Origin: Gordonia amicalis NBRC 100051 = JCM 11271
Lineage (GTDB): Bacteria > Actinomycetota > Actinomycetes > Mycobacteriales > Mycobacteriaceae
DNA length: 64,000 bases
Assembly (NCBI RefSeq): GCF_000332995.1
Contig: NZ_BANS01000021.1
Span: forward strand, 62,001 to 126,000
Reading direction: 5' to 3'
The number at the start of each line of letters is the position of its first letter. Position 1 is the first letter of the stretch. A program made the translations under genes and the position numbers. The notes beneath the pieces are model-generated. The model was not told the origin of the DNA. It made no database searches and was given only the letters and a program-made list of their open reading frames with translations. Positions 41,693-50,126 of the stretch are shown piece after piece.

Positions 41693-42400
41693 TCAGCGGA
41701 AGGTCGAGATACCGCCCTCACGGTCGGAGAGGTGGCCGTGCTCGTTGAACGACACCACCGTCACGCCTTGCCTGCCGACGATCAGTTTCGTGATCGACGC
41801 ATTGACCATCGAGCGCGCCATCGTCGGCCACTGCTCGTCCGGGATGCCCCAGAGCTGCGCGATCCACTGCGTGATGGTGCCCGCGGAGGACACCACCAGG
41901 AGCGTCTGACCTGACCCGGCCTGCTCCGTGGCACGAACCGCGGCGTCGTGCACCCGGGCCTGGAACTGTGGGTAACTCTCCGCGGGTCCACCGTCGGGTC
42001 CCGGTGTCGGTTCGTGGTCGCCGGCCGCGATCCAGGCCGCGAGGCCCTTGTCCAGATGCTGCTGGTAGTTGCGGCCGTCGCGGTACATCTCCGGGGATGC
42101 GTGTCCCACGAGCGCCGGCAGCGAGTACTCGTTCCAGCCGGGATCCACCTTCGCGTCCGGTCGTGCTTCGAAAGCGCCGAGCACTCCGCTGAGGGTCTGG
42201 CTCTGCCGCGGTAGGTCACCACTCACGGCCGCCGTGAATCCGTCGATCTGCCCCGACAGGAACGCACCGGAAACCGCGGCCTGGGTGTCGCCGGTCGCGG
42301 TGAGTCCGCCCGGGCCGTTCCGGAGGTCGTCCGTGGCGTCGGATACGCCGTACGCCAACGCATTAGCCTGACCGTGCCGCACAAGGTAGATGACGCCCAT
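41693..42400 (-). CDS. Histidine phosphatase-fold protein with atypical second active-site residue
   Basis: A 235-residue protein of the phosphoglycerate mutase/histidine phosphatase fold. The phospho-acceptor motif LVRHGQA is at residues 6-12 (His9), and Glu in NEYSLPALVG follows. The second catalytic His, normally in a THGG or SHGG motif, is replaced by VVSSAGTI. This may define an inactive or altered-mechanism subgroup. No signal peptide. It is monocistronic. Possible substrates are phosphorylated small metabolites or proteins. Confidence 0.8.
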   Translation of the reverse strand: MGVIYLVRHGQANALAYGVSDATDDLRNGPGGLTATGDTQAAVSGAFLSGQIDGFTAAVSGDLPRQSQTLSGVLGAFEARPDAKVDPGWNEYSLPALVGHASPEMYRDGRNYQQHLDKGLAAWIAAGDHEPTPGPDGGPAESYPQFQARVHDAAVRATEQAGSGQTLLVVSSAGTITQWIAQLWGIPDEQWPTMARSMVNASITKLIVGRQGVTVVSFNEHGHLSDREGGISTFR

Positions 42401-42533
42401 GAGTGAACACTATTCGATCGCGATGAATTCGTATGCGCGGGCAGGTCTGTATCGGGTGAGACCCTGTTCCGGCCGGCCGATCCGCATGCGGTCGAACGGG
42501 CGGGTCGAGTCCCGATCCCGACTGGAGGCCGCC

Positions 42534-42950
42534 GTGGCATCGATGCTCTTCGTCAATCTGCCGGTGGCCGACGTGGCGCGGTCACGACGGTTCTTCGGCG
42601 CGCTGGGCTTCCGGTTCGACGAGATGTTCTGCGATCAGGCCACCGTGTGCATGACGATCAACGACGCCGCGATGGTGATCCTGATGCAGCACCGACGCTT
42701 CGAGGGGTTCGCGGCCGGGAGCATCGCCGACCCCACCCGCGGGCGAGAGGCGCTCGTCTCGTTCTCCGCCGACAGCAGGGAACACGCCGACCAGCTCGCA
42801 GGCGCGGCGCTCGCCGCGGGCGGTGCACCGCTGCGCGACCCCGAGGACTTCGGGTTCATGTACTGCTGCAGCTTCTGCGATCCGGACGGCCATGCCTGGG
42901 AGGTGGTCTGGATGGACCCCTCCCAACTGCCGCAGAATCCCGACGGGTGA
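42534..42950 (+). CDS. VOC/glyoxalase-like protein
   Basis: A 138-residue vicinal-oxygen-chelate protein with two beta-alpha-beta-beta-beta units; FVNLPVADVARSRRFFGALGF starts the first, and YCCSFCDPDGHAWEVVWMDPSQ ends the second. GTG 42534 is chosen because GGAG lies 6 bases upstream; the frame is open to 42390. Members include extradiol dioxygenases, glyoxalases and resistance proteins; metal ligands are only partly obvious, so the reaction is unknown. Its stop faces the sigma factor gene 26 bases away. Confidence 0.82.
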   Translation: MASMLFVNLPVADVARSRRFFGALGFRFDEMFCDQATVCMTINDAAMVILMQHRRFEGFAAGSIADPTRGREALVSFSADSREHADQLAGAALAAGGAPLRDPEDFGFMYCCSFCDPDGHAWEVVWMDPSQLPQNPDG

Positions 42951-42976
42951 CCCGGGACGCCAGTTCGGCCTGGGTA

Positions 42977-44038
42977 TCAGTGCCAGGGGTTCGGCGCGGT
43001 GCGAGCCGGGGCGTCGTACGGCGTCGGGGGGAGGCCGAACCTCGCGAAGTCGGCTTCCATGGTGTCGCTGAAGAACGCCACCACGTAGCCGACCTTCTGC
43101 GTCGCCGGATCGATGTCGAGGACCTGGAGCTGAAACGGCCGGTGGACGCCGTCGGGTTCGCGCATGTACAGACCGAACGCGGGCTGCCCGTTGGCGACGG
43201 TGGGCAGCAGGATCTGATCGCCGGGCTTCTCCGCCGGGCAGTTCTTACTGATGAGTGTCCCGATCGCCTCCGGGCCCTGGTACCAGCCGGTGAACGGCGG
43301 CATCTCCCAGATCGCCTTGTCGGTGAACATCTCGGCGATCGCGTCGACGTCGTAGCGCTCGAAAGCCGACACATAGCGTGCGAGCAGTTCCCGCTTGGCG
43401 TCGTCGTCGAGGACCGAGGAGTCCGAACTCGCGGAGTCGGCCTGCGGCCGCGCGGTCTTCAGTTGCTCGCGGGCGCGCTGCAGAAGGCTGTTGACGGTTG
43501 CGGTGGTGACGCCGATAGTGTCCGCGACCTCGGCGGCGCGCCACTGCAGGACGTCGCGCAAGATCAGCACGGCGCGCTGGCGTTCGGGGAGATGCTGGAG
43601 GGCGGCGATGAACGCCAGCCGCACCGATTCGCGTGCGCCGACGACGAAGGCCGGGTCCGCGTCGTCGCCGGGGGTGATCTCGTCGACGGTGCCGGCATAC
43701 GGCTCGAGCCAGGGCACCTCGTGGTTCTGGAGGAGGTCGTCGGTCGGGTCGAAGGCATCGCCGCCGAGGCCGGACGGGAGCGGTCGGCGCTGTGAACTCT
43801 GTAGTGCCGTGAGACAGGTGTTGGTGGCGATCTTGTGCAGCCAGGTCCGCACCGAGGAGCGGTGGTCGAACTTGGAGTATCCGCGCCACGCGCGCAGGAA
43901 TGTCTCCTGGGCCAGGTCCTCCGCGTCGTGATGCGAGCCCAGCATCCGATAGCAGTGGGCGACGATCTCACGACGGAACGGTTCGGCGACCTCCAGGAAA
44001 TCGGCGTCGGAAACGGACTCACCCGCGGTTGTGGTCAT
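42977..44038 (-). CDS. ECF sigma factor, SigG-type with C-terminal SnoaL-like domain
   Basis: About 353 residues. Sigma region 2 covers about 18-85 (HCYRMLGSHHDAEDLAQETFLRAWRG), region 4 about 140-195 (LPERQRAVLILRDVLQWRAAEVADTIG), and an NTF2/SnoaL-like domain about 220-340 (YVSAFERYDVDAIAEMFTDKAIWEMPPFTGWYQG). This fused form is the SigG/SigJ-like group, where the tail modulates activity in place of an anti-sigma factor. ATG 44038 lies 7 bases after TAAATT, so it may be leaderless; GTG 44044 is in frame. Confidence 0.88.
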   Translation of the reverse strand: MTTTAGESVSDADFLEVAEPFRREIVAHCYRMLGSHHDAEDLAQETFLRAWRGYSKFDHRSSVRTWLHKIATNTCLTALQSSQRRPLPSGLGGDAFDPTDDLLQNHEVPWLEPYAGTVDEITPGDDADPAFVVGARESVRLAFIAALQHLPERQRAVLILRDVLQWRAAEVADTIGVTTATVNSLLQRAREQLKTARPQADSASSDSSVLDDDAKRELLARYVSAFERYDVDAIAEMFTDKAIWEMPPFTGWYQGPEAIGTLISKNCPAEKPGDQILLPTVANGQPAFGLYMREPDGVHRPFQLQVLDIDPATQKVGYVVAFFSDTMEADFARFGLPPTPYDAPARTAPNPWH

Positions 44039-44254
44039 GCTCACAATTTACCGTCGATCACCGACACACTCGACTCGGAAGAGACAAGGCGACCTCGGTC
44101 CGCTCGGAACGCGACCCAGGTCGGATGGGCGCCGGGTAAGGATTTGGAATCACGCTGAGCGCAACCCGCGCGAATCATCGTCGGCGGGGCTATCTTCGCC
44201 GGTGAACGCATATGCCCGTAGGTTGCCAAACCTCCGTCACCTGGCGGAACGGGC

Positions 44255-44284
44255 TTGCCGCGGCGGGGTGGGCGTTGCTAGCTT
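44255..44284 (+). promoter_or_regulatory. Promoter of leaderless cysteine-rich short ORF
   Basis: TTGCCG (44255-44260) and TAGCTT (44279-44284) are 18 bases apart, a good -35/-10 pair. The ATG of the short ORF starts 8 bases after the -10, where transcription should begin, so the message would be leaderless. Confidence 0.65.
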
Positions 44285-44291
44285 GATCCGC

Positions 44292-44399
44292 ATGACGAGT
44301 GTCGACCGCAGGCTGTCGGAGGTCACCTATGTGACCACCGCGCTGGGCTGCCGTCTGCCGCTCGCTCGTGTTCTCTGTTGTTGTCGTCGAATGCGCTGA
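44292..44399 (+). CDS. Leaderless short ORF with Cys-Cys-Cys run (putative cysteine attenuator peptide)
   Basis: A 35-residue peptide, MTSVDRRLSEVTYVTT then ALGCRLPLARVLCCCRRMR, with three consecutive TGT codons at residues 29-31 and one more Cys at 20. Leaderless polycysteine short ORFs in mycobacteria are known cysteine-responsive attenuators: ribosome stalling on the Cys codons changes folding of downstream RNA. The same arrangement is visible here: leaderless promoter, Cys run near the end, and competing hairpins before a downstream gene. The gene controlled is a ROK regulator at 44502. The peptide itself probably has no function. Confidence 0.75.
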   Translation: MTSVDRRLSEVTYVTTALGCRLPLARVLCCCRRMR

Positions 44400-44413
44400 G
44401 CCGACGCCTCGTC

Positions 44414-44487
44414 CGGGGTGTCGCTCCAAGTCTCTTCATCCGAGCACTTCAGCCACCCCGCCCCGCCGTGAAGAACGCGGGGATTTT
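44414..44487 (+). promoter_or_regulatory. Attenuator-like competing hairpins
   Basis: CGGGGTG (44414-44420) can pair with CACCCCG (44454-44460). Directly after, CCCCGC (44461-44466) pairs with GCGGGG (44477-44482), followed by ATTTT as in an intrinsic terminator. CGGGG of the first arm could also pair with CCCCG at 44461, so the two structures can compete. This is consistent with transcription attenuation by the upstream polycysteine ORF. Confidence 0.55.
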
Positions 44488-44501
44488 CGACGAGGACAAT
44501 C

Positions 44502-45875
44502 ATGACCGCAATCCTTCCCGAGATCTCCACTCGCACCCTGCGCACCGCCCCCACGCCGCTGACGCGTCGGCCTGCGTCCCGGCCGGTGCGCCGTGGTCCG
44601 CAGGTGAGCCGCCAACCCGTACCGTTGTCATCCGTAACTTCGTCGGTCCCGTCGTCCCGAATCCCGGGACCGATCGCTGACCGACGAGGATTCGGGAAGG
44701 GGGATCAGCGGGTGCACGTTGCGACGCCTCGCCTCGAGCTGTCGAACAAGCCGGCCGCTCTCGTCCTCCGGGCCGCCCGCCTGGCCGGCCCGCTGTTCCG
44801 CGATGATGCCGCCGAACGCACCGGCCTGAGCATCTCGACGGTCAACCGCCAGGTCAGTGCATTGCTGAAGGCCGGCCTGATCCGCGAGCGCGCGGACCTC
44901 GCCCCGTCGGGAGCCATCGGACGCCCGCGCCTGCCCTTCGAGGTCAACCTCGCCGAGTTCCTCACCCTCGGTATCCACATCGGCTACAAGGTCACCTCCA
45001 TCACCACCCACGACCTGCTGCATCGCGTGGTCGGTGCCATCCAGATCCCGACGCCGGTGGCCGACACGCCCGAGCAGACCCTCGCCGCGATCGGTGTGAG
45101 CGCACGCCGCTTCGCCGAACGCTGGACCGGAAAGCGAGTGCTCTGGGTCGGCGTCGCACTCGGTGGCCGGGTCGCCGAGGGCGGCATCGTGGATCATCCC
45201 CGCCTGGGCTGGGAGGGTGCACCCGTCGGGCGTGTCATCGCCGAGGCCGTGGGTCTGCCGGTCTCGGTCGCGTCGCACGTCGAGGCGATGGCAGCCGCCG
45301 AGCTGGTCCTCAACCCCGACGACGAGCAGTCGAGCTTCCTGTACTTCTACGCCCGCGAAATGCTGGGCATCGCCTTCAGTGTCGGCGGTACCGTCCACAC
45401 TCCCACCGCAGGACCGCCGGTGATCGGTCACTTCCCGACCGGCGCCACCGAGCTCCTCGATCCGCACCGCACCGGGCGTCTGGAACCGGCGGTGAGCGAT
45501 ACCGGTGTTGTCGAAGCCGCTCAGGCGCTGGGTCTTTCGGTGGCCGATGTCGAGGGCCTGCACGGTCTCGCCCGTGCGGGTGACGCAACCGCGCGCGCTC
45601 TGCTCGAAGAACGTGCCGAGGTCCTGGGCCGCACTGTCGGTCTCATCGCCGACATCTTCAACCCAGACCACATCATCCTCGGCGGTCAGGCGTTCACCGA
45701 CTACCCGGCCAGCCTGCCGACGGTGGCCCGCGCCGTTCGCGAGACCTCGATCGTCACCAAACGCGATGTGCGGGTATCGCATTCGGGAGCCACGGTGCAG
45801 CAGCAGGCGGCCGGTGCGGTCTCGCTGGACGCGATCTACAGCGACCCGCTGCAGGCGATCGGGTTGACCGCCTGA
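44502..45875 (+). CDS. ROK-family transcriptional regulator
   Basis: A 457-residue protein. An unusual basic, proline-rich N-terminus of about 75 residues precedes a winged HTH (about 82-145, RAARLAGPLFRDDAAERTGLSISTVNRQVSALLKAGL) and a ROK sugar-kinase-fold domain with VALGGRVAEGGIVDHPRLGW and IFNPDHIILGGQAF. The zinc-binding CxCGxxGC motif of many ROK proteins is absent, as in mycobacterial Rv0485-like regulators. ATG 44502 has GAGGA upstream; GTG 44712 would skip the extension. Preceded by the polycysteine ORF, it may be tied to sulfur status. Confidence 0.82.
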   Translation: MTAILPEISTRTLRTAPTPLTRRPASRPVRRGPQVSRQPVPLSSVTSSVPSSRIPGPIADRRGFGKGDQRVHVATPRLELSNKPAALVLRAARLAGPLFRDDAAERTGLSISTVNRQVSALLKAGLIRERADLAPSGAIGRPRLPFEVNLAEFLTLGIHIGYKVTSITTHDLLHRVVGAIQIPTPVADTPEQTLAAIGVSARRFAERWTGKRVLWVGVALGGRVAEGGIVDHPRLGWEGAPVGRVIAEAVGLPVSVASHVEAMAAAELVLNPDDEQSSFLYFYAREMLGIAFSVGGTVHTPTAGPPVIGHFPTGATELLDPHRTGRLEPAVSDTGVVEAAQALGLSVADVEGLHGLARAGDATARALLEERAEVLGRTVGLIADIFNPDHIILGGQAFTDYPASLPTVARAVRETSIVTKRDVRVSHSGATVQQQAAGAVSLDAIYSDPLQAIGLTA

Positions 45876-45901
45876 ACGGGCCGCTGTAGTCCCCTCGATA
45901 C

Positions 45902-46003
45902 GCTCGCAAGCTCGCTACTCGGGGAGCGTGTTGTGGCTCGCAAGCTCGCTACTCGGGGAGCGTGTTGTGTTTCGCGAGTTCGCTACTCGGCGAGCGGGTG
46001 GTA
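45902..46003. repeat. 34-base tandem repeat (two perfect, one diverged copy)
   Basis: A 34-base unit starting GCTCGCAAGCTCGCTACTCG and ending GTGTTGTG is present at 45902-45935 and 45936-45969, and a diverged copy at 45970-46003. It fills the gap between the convergent ROK and ABC permease genes. There are no spacers, so it is not a CRISPR. It may form hairpins through the CTCG/CGAG words. Confidence 0.85.
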
Positions 46004-46008
46004 CTCGC

Positions 46009-46857
46009 TCAGTCGATGGTGCGCTTGTTGTACGCGCGCAGGGCGAACGGTGCGAAGATCAGGGTCAGCGCGACCGCCCAGATGATGGTCGAGATGACCG
46101 GATACTGAAGCGGGAGAGCCGAACCCGGACCGAACTCCGGACCGTTGCCCCACAGCACACGCAAGGCCTGTACCAGTGACGACATCGGATTCCATTCGGC
46201 GATCGTCCTGAGCCACGTGGGCATCGGGTCGGTCGGGACGAACGCGTTCGACAGGAACGTGATCGGGAACAGCGTCGAGAACATGAAGCCGTTGACCGCC
46301 TCCACGGTTCGCAGCCACGATCCGATGAGGATGCCGAACCAGATCATCGCGAATCCGAACAGCAACAGCATGGCGTATGCGAGAACGGCCTCGACGAAGG
46401 AGCCGCGGATGCGCCAGCCGATCGCGAGACCGGTCAGCGACATCACCACGATGCCGATGGAGCTGTGCAGGACGCTCGCGATGCTGCGGCCGATCAGCAC
46501 GGACGACCGTTGGATGGGCAGCGACCGGAACCGATCGATGATGCCCTTCTCGAGGTCCGCGGTGATTCCCGACGCGACGATGAACGCGGTGAACACGATG
46601 GTCTGGCCCATGATGCCCGGCAGCAGGAATTCCTTGTAGGAGGCACTGTCGGTCTGGATCGACGTGCCGAACACATACGCGAACAGAAGCACGAACATGA
46701 TCGGCTGGATGGTGACGTCGGAGAGCATCTCCGGCATCCGTTTGGTGTGGATCATGTTGCGTTTCACCATGATCCAGGACTGCTGCCAGAGGGACGTCGG
46801 ATGGACTCGCGATGTGCTCGCGACCACCGCGTCGGTGTGTGCAGTGGTGGTGGTCAT
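46009..46857 (-). CDS. ABC-2 type transporter permease (DrrB-like)
   Basis: A 282-residue permease with a cytosolic start and six hydrophobic helices; IQPIMFVLLFAYVFG, FLLPGIMGQTIVFTAFI, DRFRSLPIQRSSVLIGR and FPITFLSNAFVPTDPMP are typical of DrrB/ABC-2 drug and lipid exporters. It pairs with the ATPase encoded just upstream (TGATG junction). The complex exports a hydrophobic compound or lipid across the plasma membrane; the substrate is unknown. Confidence 0.9.
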   Translation of the reverse strand: MTTTTAHTDAVVASTSRVHPTSLWQQSWIMVKRNMIHTKRMPEMLSDVTIQPIMFVLLFAYVFGTSIQTDSASYKEFLLPGIMGQTIVFTAFIVASGITADLEKGIIDRFRSLPIQRSSVLIGRSIASVLHSSIGIVVMSLTGLAIGWRIRGSFVEAVLAYAMLLLFGFAMIWFGILIGSWLRTVEAVNGFMFSTLFPITFLSNAFVPTDPMPTWLRTIAEWNPMSSLVQALRVLWGNGPEFGPGSALPLQYPVISTIIWAVALTLIFAPFALRAYNKRTID

Positions 46858-47873
46858 CAGGAGTGCTCCTCGTCGGTGGAGTTGGTGGTGTCCTCGGCGC
46901 GGTGTCCGGTGAGGGATAGGAAGACGTCGTCGAGGCTCGGGCGTGCGAGGCCGAAATCGTCGACAGCGATACCGCTTTCGTCGAACCATGCGGCGACGCG
47001 GGGGAGGTCCCCGAGGCCGCCGGAAGCGGTGGTGAGCCGGCGTGCGGGGACGTCGACGAACACCTCCGCGCCGTTCTTGCGCAGCAAGGCCTCGGCCGCC
47101 GGGAGATCGTCGGCGTTGGACACGGTCAGCACGAGGCTCGCCGCGCCGGCCTGCTCTTTGAGCTGCAGCGGCGTGCCGTGGGCGATGATCCTGCCCTTGT
47201 CGATGACGACGATGTCGTCGGCGAGCTGATCGGCCTCTTCGAGGTACTGCGTGGTCAGTAGAAGCGTGGTCCCGTCGGAAACGAGGTCACGCAGCACATC
47301 CCACAGCTCCGAGCGGCTGCGTGGATCGAGGCCGGTGGTCGGCTCGTCGAGGAACAGCACGGGTGGGGCCGCGAGGAGACTGACCGCGAGATCGAGCCGG
47401 CGGCGCATGCCACCGGAATACGACTTGACCTGCTTGTTGCCGGCCTCGCTGAGTGAGAACTGCTCCAGGAGCTCGTCGGAGCGGCGGGCCAGGGTCTTAC
47501 GACCGATGCCGTACAGCCCGCCGATCATGCGCAGGTTCTCACGTCCGGTGAGGATCTCGTCGACGGTCGCGGCCTGGCCGGTGAGGCCCATGTTCTGCCG
47601 GACCATGCCGGGCTGTTCGATGACGTCGAAGCCGGCGATGCGAGCGGTCCCGCTCGTCGGCGGTGACAGGGTGGTCATCATGCGGACGGTGGTGGTCTTG
47701 CCTGCGCCGTTGGGGCCGAGCAGGCCGAGGACGGAACCACGCGGGACGGTGAAGCTGACGCCGTCGACCGCGGTGAAATCGCCGAAGCGTTTGACCAGGT
47801 CGATGGCCTCGATCGCGACGTCGGGCGTCGCGACATCGCCGGGTGCGACGGCGGGAACTGTGACTGAGTTCAT
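46857..47873 (-). CDS. ABC transporter ATP-binding protein (DrrA-like)
   Basis: A 338-residue ATPase. Walker A GPNGAGKTT (about 56-64), Q-loop, signature SYSGGMRRRLDLA, and Walker B VLFLDEPTTGLDPRSR are complete; the C-terminal about 90 residues form the DrrA-type extension. ATG 47873 has GGAGAG upstream. It powers the DrrB-like permease. The upstream region contains no local regulator gene on this strand, but a 15-base palindrome at 48072 lies about 200 bases away. Confidence 0.92.
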   Translation of the reverse strand: MNSVTVPAVAPGDVATPDVAIEAIDLVKRFGDFTAVDGVSFTVPRGSVLGLLGPNGAGKTTTVRMMTTLSPPTSGTARIAGFDVIEQPGMVRQNMGLTGQAATVDEILTGRENLRMIGGLYGIGRKTLARRSDELLEQFSLSEAGNKQVKSYSGGMRRRLDLAVSLLAAPPVLFLDEPTTGLDPRSRSELWDVLRDLVSDGTTLLLTTQYLEEADQLADDIVVIDKGRIIAHGTPLQLKEQAGAASLVLTVSNADDLPAAEALLRKNGAEVFVDVPARRLTTASGGLGDLPRVAAWFDESGIAVDDFGLARPSLDDVFLSLTGHRAEDTTNSTDEEHS

Positions 47874-48071
47874 AACTCTCCACGGTATCGATGGGGTCTG
47901 ACAGGGGCGAACGATTTTCCGGTGTCTCCGGGTGAACATGGGGGTCAACTCAGGGGACATCGGGGAACTTCGACGTTCCTCGACATGACAGACCGGGAAC
48001 CCCCATGGAACTCATCGGTCCGACGGCCCGGACTCCGACGGTCGGAGTGGGATTCACGCTAGGAACTCAAA

Positions 48072-48086
48072 TTGACTTGAAGTCAA
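48072..48086. promoter_or_regulatory. Palindrome in the divergent drrA/molybdate region
   Basis: TTGACTTGAAGTCAA is a perfect palindrome around a central G. It lies 86 bases before the MerR-TOBE gene and about 200 bases before the drrA-like gene. It may be an operator (MarR/TetR-like symmetry) or contain a -35 element (TTGACT). The binding protein is not known. Confidence 0.45.
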
Positions 48087-48157
48087 GAGCGGACCTGCCG
48101 CCGCAATCGCGGATTCAGAGTGCCATTTGTCACGCAGATGCGGATACGATAGCCGGC

Positions 48158-48559
48158 GTGACCGCGATACGGATCAAGGACGCCGCAGCATTGCTCGGCG
48201 TCAGCGACGACACGATCCGACGATGGATCGCGTCCGGGGTGCTCGAGCAATCCGACGACGGGCCGGTGGCGACCGTCGACGGGGCCCGACTCGCGCAGCT
48301 CGCGCGCGAGCGTGCCGTGGCGCCGGACGACGGTGCGCCCGTCGCGCGGTCGGCACGCAATCGGTTCACCGGGCTGGTCACCGAGGTGTTGGTGGACGGC
48401 GTCATGGCCCAGGTGACGTTGCAGTGCGGACCGTTCGAGGTGACGTCGCTGATGAGTGCGCAGTCGGCACGCGAGTTGGAGCTCGCGCCGGGGTCGGTGG
48501 CCACCGCGATCGTCAAGTCGACGAACGTCATCGTCGAGACGAGGAGGGGCGACCGGTGA
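48158..48559 (+). CDS. Molybdate-responsive HTH-TOBE protein
   Basis: A 133-residue protein: MerR/excisionase-like HTH at about 3-50 (IKDAAALLGVSDDTIRRWIASG) and a single TOBE/Mop domain at about 65-130 (SARNRFTGLVTEVLVDGVMAQVTLQ, ELAPGSVATAIVKSTNVIVE). TOBE domains bind molybdate or tungstate. The GTG start lies 7 bases after TACGAT (48145-48150), so it is probably leaderless. Overlap with modA by GTGA suggests it regulates or buffers molybdate for the modABC operon. Molybdenum would serve enzymes such as the Moco oxidoreductase at 6.1 kb. Confidence 0.87.
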   Translation: MTAIRIKDAAALLGVSDDTIRRWIASGVLEQSDDGPVATVDGARLAQLARERAVAPDDGAPVARSARNRFTGLVTEVLVDGVMAQVTLQCGPFEVTSLMSAQSARELELAPGSVATAIVKSTNVIVETRRGDR

Positions 48560-49305
48560 GGAGGTTCGTCACTGCTTTCGCGGCGGCCGGGGTGGTTCTC
48601 CTGGCCGGTTGTTCGTCGGACGACGGGAGCGATTCGGGCACCGTGACTCTGGACGTGTCCGCAGCGGCGTCGCTGAAGAAGGCTTTCACCGCGATCGCGG
48701 CGGAGTTCGAGAAGCAGCACGATGGCGTCACCGTTCGTCTGTCCTTCGACGGGTCGTCGACCCTCGCCAACCAGATCCAGCAGGGTGCCCCCGCGGATGT
48801 CTTCGCGAGTGCCGACGAGAAAAACATGGCGAAACTCGGGGATCTGGCGGTCGAACCCACGATCTTCGCGACCAACACCCTGGTGATCGTCACCGCGCCG
48901 GGAAACCCGTTGCGCATCAGGTCGTTCGCCGACCTCGCGAGGCCGGGCGTCACCGCCGTCGTCTGCCAGGCGGCTCAACCGTGCGGCGCCGCCACCGGCA
49001 CCGCGGAACGCAACACCGGGATCACGATCGACGCGGCGTCGGAGGAGCAGTCGGTGAGCGCGGTACTCACCAAGGTGACGACCGGGCAGGCCGATGCCGG
49101 GGTCGTGTACGTGACCGATGCTCGTGCTGCCGGAGACCAGGTGGCCACCGTGACCGACCCGGCATTCGCGGAAGTGGTCAACGCGTATCCGGTCGCGGGG
49201 GTCCGCGGCGCCGACGACGGAGGGCTCGGGAAGCAGTTCGTGGACCTCGTCCTCGGCGAGGACGGTCAGCGCATCCTTCGCGACGCCGGCTTCGGGGCGC
49301 CATGA
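48556..49305 (+). CDS. modA: Molybdate-binding lipoprotein ModA
   Basis: A 249-residue periplasmic-binding protein. The signal peptide ends in the lipobox VVLLAGC (Cys about 17). LDVSAAASLKKAFTAIAAEFEKQH and FDGSSTLANQIQQGAPADVFASAD are the oxyanion-binding ModA blocks, and DAGVVYVTDA is near the end. GAGGAGG precedes the GTG. It captures molybdate outside the membrane and hands it to ModB. It overlaps modB by four bases. Confidence 0.94.
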   Translation: MRRFVTAFAAAGVVLLAGCSSDDGSDSGTVTLDVSAAASLKKAFTAIAAEFEKQHDGVTVRLSFDGSSTLANQIQQGAPADVFASADEKNMAKLGDLAVEPTIFATNTLVIVTAPGNPLRIRSFADLARPGVTAVVCQAAQPCGAATGTAERNTGITIDAASEEQSVSAVLTKVTTGQADAGVVYVTDARAAGDQVATVTDPAFAEVVNAYPVAGVRGADDGGLGKQFVDLVLGEDGQRILRDAGFGAP

Positions 49306-50126
49306 CGGTGCGTCGTCCGGGTCTCGCCCATCGCGATCCGACGGGATTACCGGCCTGGACGTATGGGCTCGCCGCGGTCGGTGTCGCGTTGATCGTCCTG
49401 CCGCCGCTCGCGTTGCTGCTCCGATCGCCGTGGGACACCTTCGTCGAGCAGATGACATCGCCGTCTTCGCTTGACGCGCTGCGGTTGTCGTTGATCACCG
49501 CGTCCATCAGCACCGGGTGTTGCTTGCTGGTGGGGGTGCCGATGGCGGTGATCTTCGCACGGTACGACGGTCTCGTCGTCCGCGTCGTCCGCTCGCTGGT
49601 GCTGCTGCCGCTGGTGCTGCCCCCGGTGGTCGGCGGCCTGGCCTTGCTCTACACCTTCGGCCGACTCGGGATCGTCGGACAGCGTCTGCACGACGCCGGG
49701 ATCGACATCGCCTTCACCACCACCGCCGTCGTGCTGGCGCAGACCTTCGTCGCGTTGCCGTTTCTGGTGATCAGCGTCGAAGGTGCTGTCCGCGTGGTGG
49801 GTACGAGGTACGAGGAGGTCGCCGCGACGCTCGGGGCCGGACCGACCCGCACGTTGTGGCGGGTGACCCTGCCGTTGGTGGCGCCGTCGTTGCTCGCCGG
49901 GCTGGTGCTGGCATTCGCGCGTGCGCTCGGCGAGTTCGGCGCGACGATCACCTTCGCGGGCAACGCTCCCGGGATCACCCAGACCGCGCCGCTCGCCATC
50001 TACGTGTCGGCGATCGATGATCCCCAGGCCGCGATCCCGTTGTCGCTCATCCTGGTCGTCATCTCTCTGGTGGTAGTGGTGGGCGTGCACAGTCGTCGGC
50101 GTCGGAGTGGGGCTGGTGTGCCGTGA
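49302..50126 (+). CDS. modB: Molybdate ABC transporter permease ModB
   Basis: A 274-residue permease with five to six helices. The EAA-type cytosolic loop is EEVAATLGAGPTRTLWRVTLPLVAPSLLAG (about 184-213), which contacts ModC. GEFGATITFAGNAPGITQT is a ModB-specific block. It forms the membrane channel for molybdate. Start and stop overlap modA and modC, so the transporter is made as a unit. Confidence 0.94.
   Translation: MTVRRPGLAHRDPTGLPAWTYGLAAVGVALIVLPPLALLLRSPWDTFVEQMTSPSSLDALRLSLITASISTGCCLLVGVPMAVIFARYDGLVVRVVRSLVLLPLVLPPVVGGLALLYTFGRLGIVGQRLHDAGIDIAFTTTAVVLAQTFVALPFLVISVEGAVRVVGTRYEEVAATLGAGPTRTLWRVTLPLVAPSLLAGLVLAFARALGEFGATITFAGNAPGITQTAPLAIYVSAIDDPQAAIPLSLILVVISLVVVVGVHSRRRRSGAGVP

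Noticed and set aside
45902..46003. 34-base tandem repeat as a CRISPR
   Set aside because: No spacers between copies and only three units.
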